64,000 nt of DNA from NCBI RefSeq assembly GCF_000970045.1, contig NZ_CP009505.1, positions 992,001 through 1,056,000 on the forward strand. The letters run 5' to 3'. A program made the position numbers and the translations under genes. The DNA comes from Methanosarcina sp. MTP4. GTDB lineage: Archaea > Halobacteriota > Methanosarcinia > Methanosarcinales > Methanosarcinaceae. This document shows, piece by piece, positions 27,161 to 35,711 of this stretch. A model generated the notes under the pieces. The model did not search any database. It saw only the letters and a program-made list of their open reading frames with translations, and had not been told where the DNA came from. How positions within the stretch are numbered: position 1 is the stretch's first letter; each line of letters starts with the position of its first letter.

Positions 27161-28702
27161 TCAAAACCGCCTTTCCACCCTGTAGGAAACTGTCTTTGTG
27201 CCCTTTGCCGGAACCGTTACCCTGAATTCAACTGTGAAGGCATCGGTTTTGTCATATTCGTCGGAACTTTCCAGGATTTCCCACTGCCCGAAGAGATGCT
27301 CCACAACCGTTACTGCTTGGGCTTCGGATTTGCTGTTTGCAAGTTCGATCTCGTAACTGACTCTTTCCACATTGTCGCTGACACGTTCATAATCAGTTTC
27401 TGTCCTGGCAGCCGTGACATCAAAGGAAGTCCCGACAGCTGCCCTGATTTCTCCTTCCTAGGGGGTGTGCTCGATCCGGTCTTCTCCGAGGAACTGCAGG
27501 TCTCCTGCAGAATCGGTTTTGTATGTCCTGAATACACCTGCCGGAAGAGGCATTCCAAGCCCGTTTTCTTTGGAATTGTCCAGAGTCAGGAAAACCCGGA
27601 CCCTGTCTCCGGAAAAGCTGTCATAAATTAGTTCTTTTTTTATGGGTACGGAATCCGCAGTGAAAAGGGAGATCTGCTTTTCCTGGTTGTTTTTAAGGGT
27701 CGCCGTTTTTTCAAGGGTGTACAGGTGGTACTCAAAGAAACCCTCTTCAGTGAAGGGGCTTCCCACCAGGGCTTCTTCAGCCACTGCTTCGTCCTCAACG
27801 GCTTCATATACCGGCTGTGGGGTGGAAACCCGGTTGATTTCCCCGGAAACCAGTTTCAGGCCAGCGTCCTCAAAGTCAATCCCTGCCCGGTTGTCAATGC
27901 TTACCCAGCCCCGGATGTCGGCCCTGGTATCGTCCGCATTGCTAATCAGGGCATAATCCGCGTTCCAGCTTATGCCCCCGGTTAGGTAGGAGGTCAAAAG
28001 TTCCCTCTTCCCGGAAACAGGAGAGTAGAGCTGCCAGACGAGAGTTGGCTTTGTCGAAAGCCCTGAAGCGTCCGGAACTTCTACCTTCAGGACCTCCTGC
28101 AGCATCAGGACGTTTCCGTCTTTCCCCTCAAGGATAACGCCGTTTCCTTCATAGTTAAGCAGCTTTCCGCTGTAGCTCTCCCCGTCCCCGGCAGTAACGG
28201 TGATTTCCTTTTCCAGGTATTTCTCAAGTAATGAAAAACTGCTCACAAGGTCATACTCATAATTTTGTTCGATAACAGCGGTGTCCCTGTTTTCCGGGTC
28301 CTCAACCATAACCGAGGCAGGATCTATCATGGCTGCAACATTGCCGTACTCCACAAGGTTGACTCCGCTCTCGAGCTCGAATTCCCGCCGCTCTTTTACG
28401 AGAGCAAAGTCCTGCTCGTAAATAGTAATCTCAAGAGCTCCGGCTGCTCCTCCTGTCCCTCCTGTTCCTCCTGTTCCTGAGCTCAAAAACCCGATAGGGT
28501 CCGCAGGCTGAACTTTTGCATCAATGTAAGCCCCGGGTTCAACCCTCTCCCCGTCAACTGCAGATTCGATTTCATCCCCGTTAACTGCAGGATCATATGC
28601 CCGGGCCATGTTTCCGAATTCCTGGGGGAAACAGGCTGAAAAAACGAACATAACCCCGAAAAATGCCACCATAATCCATAATAAGCGCTTTTTCACTCCC
28701 AT
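27161..28702 (-). CDS. DUF4139 lipoprotein-like protein with one in-frame UAG (possible pyrrolysine)
   Basis: Reads from 28702 down to 27161 as 514 codons with a single internal TAG (plus-strand CTA at 27458-27460). Upstream of TAG are 414 residues ending FLGEDRIEHTP; downstream the same frame continues EGEIRAAVGTSFDVT and ends TVSYRVERRF at a TGA. The paralogue at 31739-33238 aligns across the site without gaps, with Lys where TAG stands (HTPKDEE). The N-terminus has a signal sequence ending in a lipobox-like FSAC, so the protein is probably exported and membrane-tethered. DUF4139 has no established role in archaea. Three readings are possible: pyrrolysine insertion or read-through, a truncated but functional 414-residue form, or a recent nonsense mutation (AAG to TAG is one change). 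The clean downstream frame favours read-through or a very recent event. Confidence 0.75.
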
Positions 28703-29003
28703 GTAATATAATGTGGTTTATATTTATTTATATATGACTTTGCTGCAGATTTAAGCTGGCTTGTGCCCGAAAAAAACCTTGTTTTTCAAAAAAAGTCTTT
28801 AAAATCAGATCTCATCCCGGTAAGTAAATACATTTATCCGAAATCACTGTCCTTACAAATGATGGGGAAGAACGTTTATATAAAATAAGTATATGTGAAA
28901 ATCCTGCCACATTGCTTTAAAAGGCCCCGGGTTTTGTGATAAGATTTAATCCTGACTCTAATTCCGGGTATTTCCTTTTTCGTATCGATACCAGGGGCCC
29001 TCA

Positions 29004-29022
29004 CCGCTTGCGAAGCAAGCGG
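29004..29022. other. Perfect palindromic hairpin in the 557-bp gap 28703-29259
   Basis: CCGCTTGCGAAGCAAGCGG forms an 8-bp perfect stem with a GAA loop. A hairpin with the same CGCTTGCGA core lies at 35205-35222. The rest of the gap between the upstream end of the first DUF4139 gene and the unknown minus-strand gene holds AT-rich DNA, including the probable DUF4139 promoter near 28720-28735 (TATTTATTTATATATG on the plus strand), and no gene that I can support. Confidence 0.6.
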
Positions 29023-29259
29023 CCCTTCCCGAAATTAATGAAAAAGAGCGATTGCAAAATAAACTGCAACTATTGGCTTTTATTTTGATTCGATTCACTT
29101 AACGTCAATATTCTGCCTTTACATCTAATTTTCGACATTACATCTTATTGTGTTTCTAACTTGTATTGATTGAGGAATAAGAGCTTCAATAAATCCTAAA
29201 TAACTTACATTGATTGATGATTCCAAATGCAGATCATAATTTTGCGAAATTAGAAAATC

Positions 29260-29931
29260 TCACTTGATTTTCTTTTTGGTATTCATATTCCTTAGGTAAT
29301 ATTTTTGAAATAATACTACTAGTTCTCCTAAAAATTCCTTGTCGCTTATAATTTCCTTGATTTCATAATTGTTAAATTTCTTGATCCATTCTATTTCACT
29401 AGCTTGAGCCGAAAATGAAATTGCTTCTGTTTTTTGATTCAATTCTTCAATAAAACTGGTATCAAAATCTTTCCCAAAGAAGTTATCAACCAAGCTTTTT
29501 TTATTCCCCAAATAAAGAAAATCAATATTTTTTTCATCATCCACACTGTTCACAAGATCTTCAAATTGTATTTGTAGTTCAGGGTCTGATTCATATAAAA
29601 GTTTGAATTGATCTTTATGAATTCTCATTGTTTTGGTAACTTGCAATAAATGAGCTTCTAAATTAGAATAAGAACTATTTATGCGATCTATTATTTCATC
29701 AGATGCACAGGCAGGATTCATTGGATTCAGTTTTAAACCCAGAATGTATGCCCCCATTAAAGTGTATACATTCAGTAGCAACTCATCATATGCCTTTGAA
29801 AGATTCTGAACTTCAGGTTCAAAATCTATAAATAGAGCTTCTCGAAGTTTATTTTTATATGAAGAATTTTTTTGTTTTTGAATAATAAATTCAATAAAAT
29901 TTATAATTGATAAACCTATACCAATGTCCAT
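29260..29931 (-). CDS. Unknown protein next to a nucleoside-deoxyribosyltransferase-like gene
   Basis: A 223-residue protein that I do not recognise. The ATG at 29931 is chosen over an in-frame TTG at 29949 because GGAGG (complement of 29938-29942) lies six bases upstream. The first 15 residues (MDIGIGLSIINFIEF) are hydrophobic and could be a short membrane anchor. The remainder is acidic and helical with no cysteine motif or nucleotide-binding loop. It is AT-rich compared with the flanking DUF4139 genes and is transcribed divergently from the broken gene at 30163. The pair sits between two DUF4139 paralogues as if inserted. A defence or toxin-antitoxin-like role is conceivable from context only. 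Confidence 0.6.
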   Translation of the reverse strand: MDIGIGLSIINFIEFIIQKQKNSSYKNKLREALFIDFEPEVQNLSKAYDELLLNVYTLMGAYILGLKLNPMNPACASDEIIDRINSSYSNLEAHLLQVTKTMRIHKDQFKLLYESDPELQIQFEDLVNSVDDEKNIDFLYLGNKKSLVDNFFGKDFDTSFIEELNQKTEAISFSAQASEIEWIKKFNNYEIKEIISDKEFLGELVVLFQKYYLRNMNTKKKIK

Positions 29932-30162
29932 TAGTTCCCTCCTTTCCAAACTCTATATTATTCAAACATCTATGTCAAATCAAAGATAATTTCGTATAGC
30001 ATTGTTTTTTATAGCATCATTTAAATATTTTAGTAGAATTTCCTTTTGTTATTTTTAGAAGCCAGAATAACAAGGTATTTTTACCAACTTATTGAAATAC
30101 TCATTGTCCGAATAGTCCAGAAAAAATACAAAAATGTTATATTTCTATTATACATTGCTAAT

Positions 30163-31571
30163 ATGATTGTAATGAATGATGAAAGATTTTCTACTGTCCC
30201 AAAGCCATTTGTTTTTGTCCTCATGCCTTTCGACGAGGATTTTGACGATATCTACAAATATGGGATTAAGGAAACTGCAAAAGAAATAGGTGCGTATGCT
30301 GAAAGAGTAGATGAGCAAAATTACAAAGAAGGAATGCTTGAAAGAATATTTAATCAAATAAATAAAGCAGATGTAATAGTCGCGGATATGACTGGTCGAA
30401 ATCCAAATGTATTCTATGAAGTAGGTTATGCACCCTGGATTCCCGGTGGATCATAACGAGCCCAGCAATATTTGATTGTATAGTCCCTGAAATTTGAAAA
30501 GATTATCACATACAAGCGTATTGATTATATAAATATTAAAAATGTAATTATTTATCGGAATGTTAATATCTTCATCGTTAGGTGGTGTATTACACATGAC
30601 GATGAAGGAACTTGCGTGGCGACAAACTCGATGTCATTGAATGCTTCGAACAGCCAGGAAAATCGCTTTGAGTAGGCGAGATGCTGAAAAAACAAAAACA
30701 TCTGTATGCCATGATCTGGAGGTGAACTCGCCTACCTCGTTACGAATGGGCGGGAATCCAGGATGCACATTCCTTAGGAAAAATAGTATTGTTATTAACT
30801 CAAAAGGTTGAAGATATTCCATTTGATCTAAAGCATAGGCAACATATTGTTTACGGCAATGATGGTAACAAAATTCAGAGTTTATGTAATCAATTGATCC
30901 CAAAGTTAACTTGGGCAATTAATGAATCAAAAAAAGGAAAAGAGAATACAAAAAACATTTTAATTTCGATATCTGATTGTTTAAGTTCAATGTCTTTGGT
31001 AAACAAATATGGCATAATTCATGATGAATATGATATTAGCATAAGTTTTAATAAAAATGAAAATTTTACTGAGATTCCAGAGGATTGCCTTTCAAAGTCT
31101 ATTCCAATCGTAAACATTTATAATTTTGAACCTTTTCCTTTAAGCTGTACTGATCATATCATCAGTGTCGATGAAAAAGGACAGCTTTGCAACTATGAAG
31201 AAAAAAGACATGTTTATGCTCTCAAGTTCCAAATCCATAACAATTCTTCACAGGCACTCCCAATTATCACGCACATTTATTTGTTTACCGATAACCTTAA
31301 ACTTCTATGTTTCTCAAGATATTGTGATATTGAATTGGTTTACAGTCCTGAAATAGATGATGAATTTCCAAATAAATATCGTTTAAAAACAACTGTTCCA
31401 TCTATACCTGCTGGTGCCGTTGAAGCATTTAGGCTCGTTTTGGTCACGGAAGATGAAGTATTTCAATATAACAACAAGCTCCGAATTCACATTTTAAATG
31501 ATTGTTATGAATTCCCATTCAGGCTCTGCAGGTCGGGCTCGACCCTACGCGACTCAGGAAAAGAAAACTGA
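30163..31571 (+). pseudogene. Nucleoside 2-deoxyribosyltransferase-like gene broken by an insertion
   Basis: The left part (30163-30433) encodes KPFVFVLMPFDEDFDDIYKY and MTGRNPNVFYEVGYA, motifs of the nucleoside 2-deoxyribosyltransferase/TIR-like nucleotide-binding fold. The right part (from 30765) continues AHSLGKIVLLTQKVEDIPFD and then about 230 residues of unrecognised domain. Removing the 329-bp element and one 6-bp duplicate restores one frame of about 357 codons across the join (GYAHSLGK). The original start is ATG 30163 or 30172; no ribosome site is seen, and a TATA-like TTCTATTATAC about 25 bp upstream would fit a leaderless mRNA. As it stands the gene stops at 30456 after 98 residues. 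Such N-glycosidase-like folds occur in several anti-phage effectors, but this assignment of role is inference. Its C-terminal half is unclassified. Confidence 0.8.
30434..30762. mobile_element. 329-bp MITE-like element with 12-bp terminal inverted repeats and 6-bp target duplication
   Basis: The ends CCTGGATTCCCG (30434-30445) and CGGGAATCCAGG (30751-30762) are perfect inverted repeats. ATGCAC flanks both sides (30428-30433 and 30763-30768) as a target duplication. Subterminal AACGAG/CTCGTT extends the symmetry to about 27 bp with mismatches, and a second inverted pair (TAGGCGAG near 30674 and CTCGCCTA near 30728) lies inside. No transposase frame is present, so it depends on a transposase elsewhere. 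Removing it with one duplicate restores the host gene frame exactly. Confidence 0.88.
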
Positions 31572-31649
31572 AAAATTCTTTCTGGATTTCGAAATTGACC
31601 AATCAATCACTCTATTTCAGAAAAAAGTATCAGAAGCCCATTTAAAAAG

Positions 31650-31670
31650 TAAGAGGGCAAAGCCCCCTTA
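31650..31670 (+). terminator. Hairpin downstream of the broken deoxyribosyltransferase-like gene
   Basis: TAAGAGGGC (31650-31658) pairs with GCCCCCTTA (31662-31670) around an AAA loop, with one mismatch. A T-rich run follows at about 31676-31697. It lies between the end of the broken gene and the convergent second DUF4139 gene and could terminate either transcript. Confidence 0.45.
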
Positions 31671-31738
31671 CAGGGTATTTTTCCAGATTTTTACCTTAAA
31701 CCGGCTTCCGGGAATTTTTCAGACTCTAGTCTGGGAAC

Positions 31739-33238
31739 TCAGAACCTGCGTTCCACGGTATAGGAAACGGTCTTTTCCCCATCTGCAGGCACGCTTATTT
31801 TCCATTCTGCGGTGAAAGCATCCGTCTTCTCATACTCATCGGAACTGCTGGTAATTTCCCAGTCCCCGTAGAAGTGCTCAACAACCGTGACGTCCTGGGC
31901 TGCGGACTTGTGGTTCTTGATCTGGATCTCGTAGCTTTCCCGCCAGACATCGTCACTGACTCTCTTATAGTTGGTCTGGGTCCTCGTACCGGTTACATCG
32001 AAGGCGTTTCCTACCGTAACCTCGACTTCTTCGTCCTTTGGGGTATGGTCGATGCTGTCTTCTCCAAGGAACTGGAGTTGGCCTTCGGAGTCTGCTTTAT
32101 ACACCCTGACAACGCCTGCGGGGAGGGGCATTCCCAGGCCTTTATCCTTTGAGTTTTCTAGGTTAAGGACTACCCGGACCTTGTCGCTCCTCGCCCCGTC
32201 AAAGATGAGTTCCTTTTCAACGGGCACAGAGTCCGCGGAGAGGAGGGAGAGCTGTTTGACCTGATTGTTCTTCAGGGTAGCCGGTCTTTCCAGGGTGTAG
32301 AGGTGGTACTCGAAGAGGGACTCTTCGGCAAAGGCTTCCTTTGTTGACCCTCCGTACGCTGCTTCTTCCTCGACCATATCATAAGCGACCCTCTGCTGGG
32401 GCACGAAGACCTGGTGGACTTCCCCTGCGACCAGCTTCAGTTTTGCGTCTTCGAAAGTGGTTCCGGCATTGTTATCAACACTGACCCAGCCCTGGATGTC
32501 AGCCTTCGTATCATCGGCATTGGCTTTCACTATATAGTCCGCCCTCCAGCTCATGCCTTCGGTCAGGTAGGAGGTCAGGACGTCCCGTGTGCCTCCCACA
32601 GGAGAGTAGACCTGCCAGACCAGGGTCGGCTTCGTGAGGAGCCCTGCAGAGTCCGGGAATTCCACTTTTGAAACCTCGGAGAGGGTCACGACTTTTCCGT
32701 CTTCGAGTTTGAGCACCACTCCGCCGTCATGGCTGAGAAGAATGCCGGTGTAGCTTTTTCCTTCCTCATCGGTAACCGTGATTTCCCTGTCAAGGAATTT
32801 GTCCAGAAGTTTGTAACTGCTTACAAGGTCGTACTCATAGTTCTGTTCCAGTACCACGGTATCTTTGCTCTTCGTATCCTCGAACATGACCGACGTCGGG
32901 TCTATGAGAGCGGCTACGTCCGTATACTCAACCTGGTTGACCCCGGCTTTTAGTTCAAGTTTCCGCTGTTCTTTCACAAGGGCAAGGTTCTGGTTATAGA
33001 CCGTAACTTCAGTCCCCGAATCCGTCCCTGCGGCTCCTGCGGAGATGAACCCCAGCGGGTCTGCAGGTTCTACTTTCGTCACCACAGCTTCATGGGACTC
33101 GATCCCGTTTGCAGCAAGTTCGATCTCATCTGCCGGAGTGAGTTCCCCGGTGGAAGTCGGACAGAAGAAAGCTGCAGCCACAGCTGCAACTCCAAGAAAT
33201 GCCAGCATAAAACAGACATAACTTCTTTTCATTCTCAT
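31739..33238 (-). CDS. DUF4139 lipoprotein-like protein, intact paralogue
   Basis: A 499-residue exported protein of the DUF4139 family. The N-terminus MRMKRSYVCFMLAFLGVAA is a signal sequence followed by FFC, a possible lipid-attachment cysteine near residue 26. The body contains TEVTVYNQNLALVKEQRKLEL, and KPTLVWQVYSPVGGTRDVLTS before the DUF4139 core (LTEGMSWRADYIVKAN). The end is KTVSYTVERRF. It is paralogous over its whole length to the gene at 27161-28702 but has no internal stop and carries Lys at the position of the UAG there. Probably a surface-associated beta-rich protein; the reaction or partner is unknown. It is transcribed divergently from the PKD-domain surface protein gene. Confidence 0.85.
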   Translation of the reverse strand: MRMKRSYVCFMLAFLGVAAVAAAFFCPTSTGELTPADEIELAANGIESHEAVVTKVEPADPLGFISAGAAGTDSGTEVTVYNQNLALVKEQRKLELKAGVNQVEYTDVAALIDPTSVMFEDTKSKDTVVLEQNYEYDLVSSYKLLDKFLDREITVTDEEGKSYTGILLSHDGGVVLKLEDGKVVTLSEVSKVEFPDSAGLLTKPTLVWQVYSPVGGTRDVLTSYLTEGMSWRADYIVKANADDTKADIQGWVSVDNNAGTTFEDAKLKLVAGEVHQVFVPQQRVAYDMVEEEAAYGGSTKEAFAEESLFEYHLYTLERPATLKNNQVKQLSLLSADSVPVEKELIFDGARSDKVRVVLNLENSKDKGLGMPLPAGVVRVYKADSEGQLQFLGEDSIDHTPKDEEVEVTVGNAFDVTGTRTQTNYKRVSDDVWRESYEIQIKNHKSAAQDVTVVEHFYGDWEITSSSDEYEKTDAFTAEWKISVPADGEKTVSYTVERRF

Positions 33239-33389
33239 AGCAGAAGATAGGGCACTGTTTTATTTATATCTGACTTTGACTGCGGATTCATTCGAAGTTA
33301 TCTCTCTTGTTTTCGTTTTTTTCAGGGGCTCCGAAAATCTGGAAATAGCTCCCCCCTGATAAAGTTATAAAAATATATATTAAGACCGG

Positions 33390-33480
33390 ATATAGTGTAA
33401 ACAGAATACATTGTGAACAAAATGCAGTGCAGATAGAATACAGTGTAAACAGATTCAGTGTAGATAGAATAAAGTGTAAA
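33390..33480. repeat. Degenerate 15-19 bp repeats upstream of the PKD protein gene
   Basis: Variants of AGTGTAAACAGAATACA recur five to six times in the divergent gap 33239-33550. Spacing is irregular and the copies differ, so boundaries are approximate. A TATA-like run lies at about 33372-33380 (AAATATATATT). Confidence 0.55.
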
Positions 33481-33550
33481 GCCTTCGGTGCAAAAAACTC
33501 GGAAAGCTAAACCCGGGACACCAGGAAAGAATGACAGGGAAGGCATTCTC

Positions 33551-35062
33551 ATGAAAATCATCGGAAGTCTGGAAATGAAAAACGTAAGAATTACCAGAAG
33601 TTTTATCCTGAGCCTCCTGGCTCTCCTGTTCCTCACCGGAACAACAATCTCTGCCTCAGCCTCAGGGCTTACGGCAAGCAGGGAAATATCTACCGACCCG
33701 GTCTATCCCGGGGAGAGCTTTACCGTAAGTGTGCAGATCCAGGCAGGACATTACCTTGAAGCTCCTGCCCTGGACGAAAACCTGCCAGCCGGCTGGAGCA
33801 TAAGCCCGGTTGATAATGACGGAGCCGTGTTCCGGGAAAGCGGCACTTTCAAAGCTTCCACCCTGGAATGGGTCTGGGTCGAAAGCCTTTCCGAAGGGGA
33901 AGGGAAGACCGTCATATACGAAGTTACCGTGCCTCCTGACTCCGAACCCGGGACGTACTCCATCACGGGCGCCGTCTCCGCGTATTCGGTCTCTGCTGTC
34001 CCTGTGGCAGGAGACTCGCGGGTCCTTGTAACCCTCCCTCCCCCGGAAGCCCTATTTTCCGCAAGCCCGCTCTCCGGTACCGCACCCCTGACCGTCACCT
34101 TTACGGACCTCTCAACCGGGAACCCGGACTCCTGGGAATGGGACTTTGAAGGGGACGGGGTTTTTGATTCCGCCGAAAGAAACCCAAGCCATACCTACGA
34201 AACCCCGGGAAGCTATACTGTCACCCTCCGGGCAAGCAACAGCAGCTATGGGAGCGATACCGAGACCAGAACGGGGTATGTTAGTGTAACGGAGAAAACC
34301 ACAGTTAAAACCACATCTTCCGGAGGAGGGGGTGGAGGCGGAGGAGGCGCAGGGTCCCCGGAACCTAACAGCAACATTGGGCTCAAGGAGATTTCGAGCG
34401 GGCAGGTCTTCAAAGGAACCCACGCCAGCTACATCTTCAAAGCCGAAACAAATGATATAGTGACTGTGGAATTTGACCCGAAGAGGAGTTTCGGGAAAAC
34501 AACCGCTATCGTGGAGATGCTTAAAAACACATCAGCAATGGTTGAGGAGCCGGCTCCCGGGACTGTCTATAAAAACATGAACATCTGGGTCGGCAATAGC
34601 GGCTTTTCTAGCCCTGAAAACCTTGAAAACGCCAAAATCAGTTTCCGGGTAAACAGGACCTGGATCTATGAAAACGGTATCAATGAAAGTATGATAACCC
34701 TCTACCGCTACAATGAAGAGGACTGGAACTCCCTTTCCACATCCCTGATAGGGGATGATGAAAACTACCTTTACTTTACTTCCGAAACCCCTGGCTTTTC
34801 ACCCTTTGCAATAGCAGGTAGAGAAGAAGGTGTCCAGAAGATGGAAATTTTCCCTCTGGAATCGGAAAGCCAGGTAGTGAACGGAGAGAAATTAACTGAA
34901 GAAGAAAAAGAAAATGGAGTGGGAGAAAAAGAGGGAGAAGAAATAGAGAATCCCGCTTCTGAGACGGAAAAAGAAGGGAAAACGAAAAGCACCCCGGGCT
35001 TTGAAGCATTATTTGCGGCAACAGGCACGATGGTTTCATATGCATTTCTGAAAAAAAGATAA
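33551..35062 (+). CDS. Exported PKD-domain protein with PGF-pre-PGF domain and PGF-CTERM anchor
   Basis: A surface protein of 503 residues from ATG 33551, the start chosen because it directly precedes the signal peptide (SFILSLLALLFLTGTTI); an earlier in-frame GTG at 33488 lies in repeat DNA. After the signal is a beta-sandwich of about 110 residues (DPVYPGESFTVSVQIQ). A PKD domain follows at about 161-245 (FTDLSTGNPDSWEWDFEGDG), then a glycine run, and a domain matching the archaeal PGF-pre-PGF family at about 274-425. An acidic Glu/Lys-rich spacer leads to the C-terminus STPGFEALFAATGTMVSYAF followed by basic residues. That is a PGF-CTERM signal, expected to be cut by an archaeosortase and joined to a membrane lipid. 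Its ligand is unknown; PKD domains usually mediate binding at the cell surface. Confidence 0.88.
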   Translation: MKIIGSLEMKNVRITRSFILSLLALLFLTGTTISASASGLTASREISTDPVYPGESFTVSVQIQAGHYLEAPALDENLPAGWSISPVDNDGAVFRESGTFKASTLEWVWVESLSEGEGKTVIYEVTVPPDSEPGTYSITGAVSAYSVSAVPVAGDSRVLVTLPPPEALFSASPLSGTAPLTVTFTDLSTGNPDSWEWDFEGDGVFDSAERNPSHTYETPGSYTVTLRASNSSYGSDTETRTGYVSVTEKTTVKTTSSGGGGGGGGGAGSPEPNSNIGLKEISSGQVFKGTHASYIFKAETNDIVTVEFDPKRSFGKTTAIVEMLKNTSAMVEEPAPGTVYKNMNIWVGNSGFSSPENLENAKISFRVNRTWIYENGINESMITLYRYNEEDWNSLSTSLIGDDENYLYFTSETPGFSPFAIAGREEGVQKMEIFPLESESQVVNGEKLTEEEKENGVGEKEGEEIENPASETEKEGKTKSTPGFEALFAATGTMVSYAFLKKR

Positions 35063-35204
35063 ATGAGTAACTTGAAAAGCGGCTTTAAATAATGTCCTGC
35101 TCGAAATCCGGAATTCTGGCCCATAAAATCGGATTTGGGGTTTCGCTTCTTTTTTACTCCATGGGACATATTTCAATTTGCCTTTTCAGGTTCCAGCACT
35201 ATCA

Positions 35205-35222
35205 CCGGTCGCTTGCGACCGG
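35205..35222. terminator. Perfect hairpin followed by CCTTTTCC
   Basis: CCGGTCGCTTGCGACCGG is a perfect 8-bp stem with a 2-nt loop, 140 bp after the PKD protein gene. The T-rich tail on the plus strand makes a terminator plausible. It shares CGCTTGCGA with the hairpin at 29004-29022. Confidence 0.5.
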
Positions 35223-35272
35223 CCTTTTCCATAAAGAGGGATAATATATGGATAAGTAAAAGAGTAGCTGGG

Positions 35273-35407
35273 TGACTGTGGAGATGTATTGGGATGACTG
35301 ATAAAGTCGCCATTATGACTGTGGAGCTATATTGGAATGACCATTAAGGTCTCCAGTATGACTGTGGAGCTATATTGGAATGATCAATAAAGTCACCATG
35401 ATGACTG
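35273..35407. repeat. 43-bp tandem repeat, three copies plus partial
   Basis: Units at 35273-35315, 35316-35358 and 35359-35401 each begin TGACTGTGGAG and include ATATTGGAATGA or a close variant; a fourth breaks off after TGACTG. It lies in the 649-bp gap 35063-35711 between the PKD protein and the convergent nucleotidyltransferase. The remainder of the gap (35408-35711) has an open frame on the plus strand that I do not accept as a gene. Confidence 0.85.
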
Positions 35408-35711
35408 AAAAACATATTGAGTTAACCGAAGGCAAAAAGCAAAATATGCCAGAAAAATGGTAAAAACGAATGTAGAACAGAAACAAATACAACTCAAAAG
35501 ATATTCTTTTTCAGATTCAATTTTATTCCTTTTTGGGGAGGTGCCGCCAGACAAGCTGGCGGGTGTATTCCTGTCAACGTTTAAACTAAAAAAGGTTTCA
35601 TGGGGTAAGGAGAAGTACTTCTTGTCATGCAGAGTACTTTTCGGATCAGGCAGAGTACTTCTCGATAGCATTCAGTTTCTCTTGACAGTGTATATTTCAT
35701 ACGTTATTTTT

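Noticed and set aside
30163-31571. Frameshift as the cause of the split deoxyribosyltransferase-like gene
   Set aside because: The two halves are separated by 335 bp with inverted-repeat ends and a duplicated target, which explains the break fully.
33488-33550. Longer N-terminus of the PKD protein from 33488
   Set aside because: The added residues come from repeat DNA and would place a charged segment before the signal peptide; ATG 33551 gives a normal signal.
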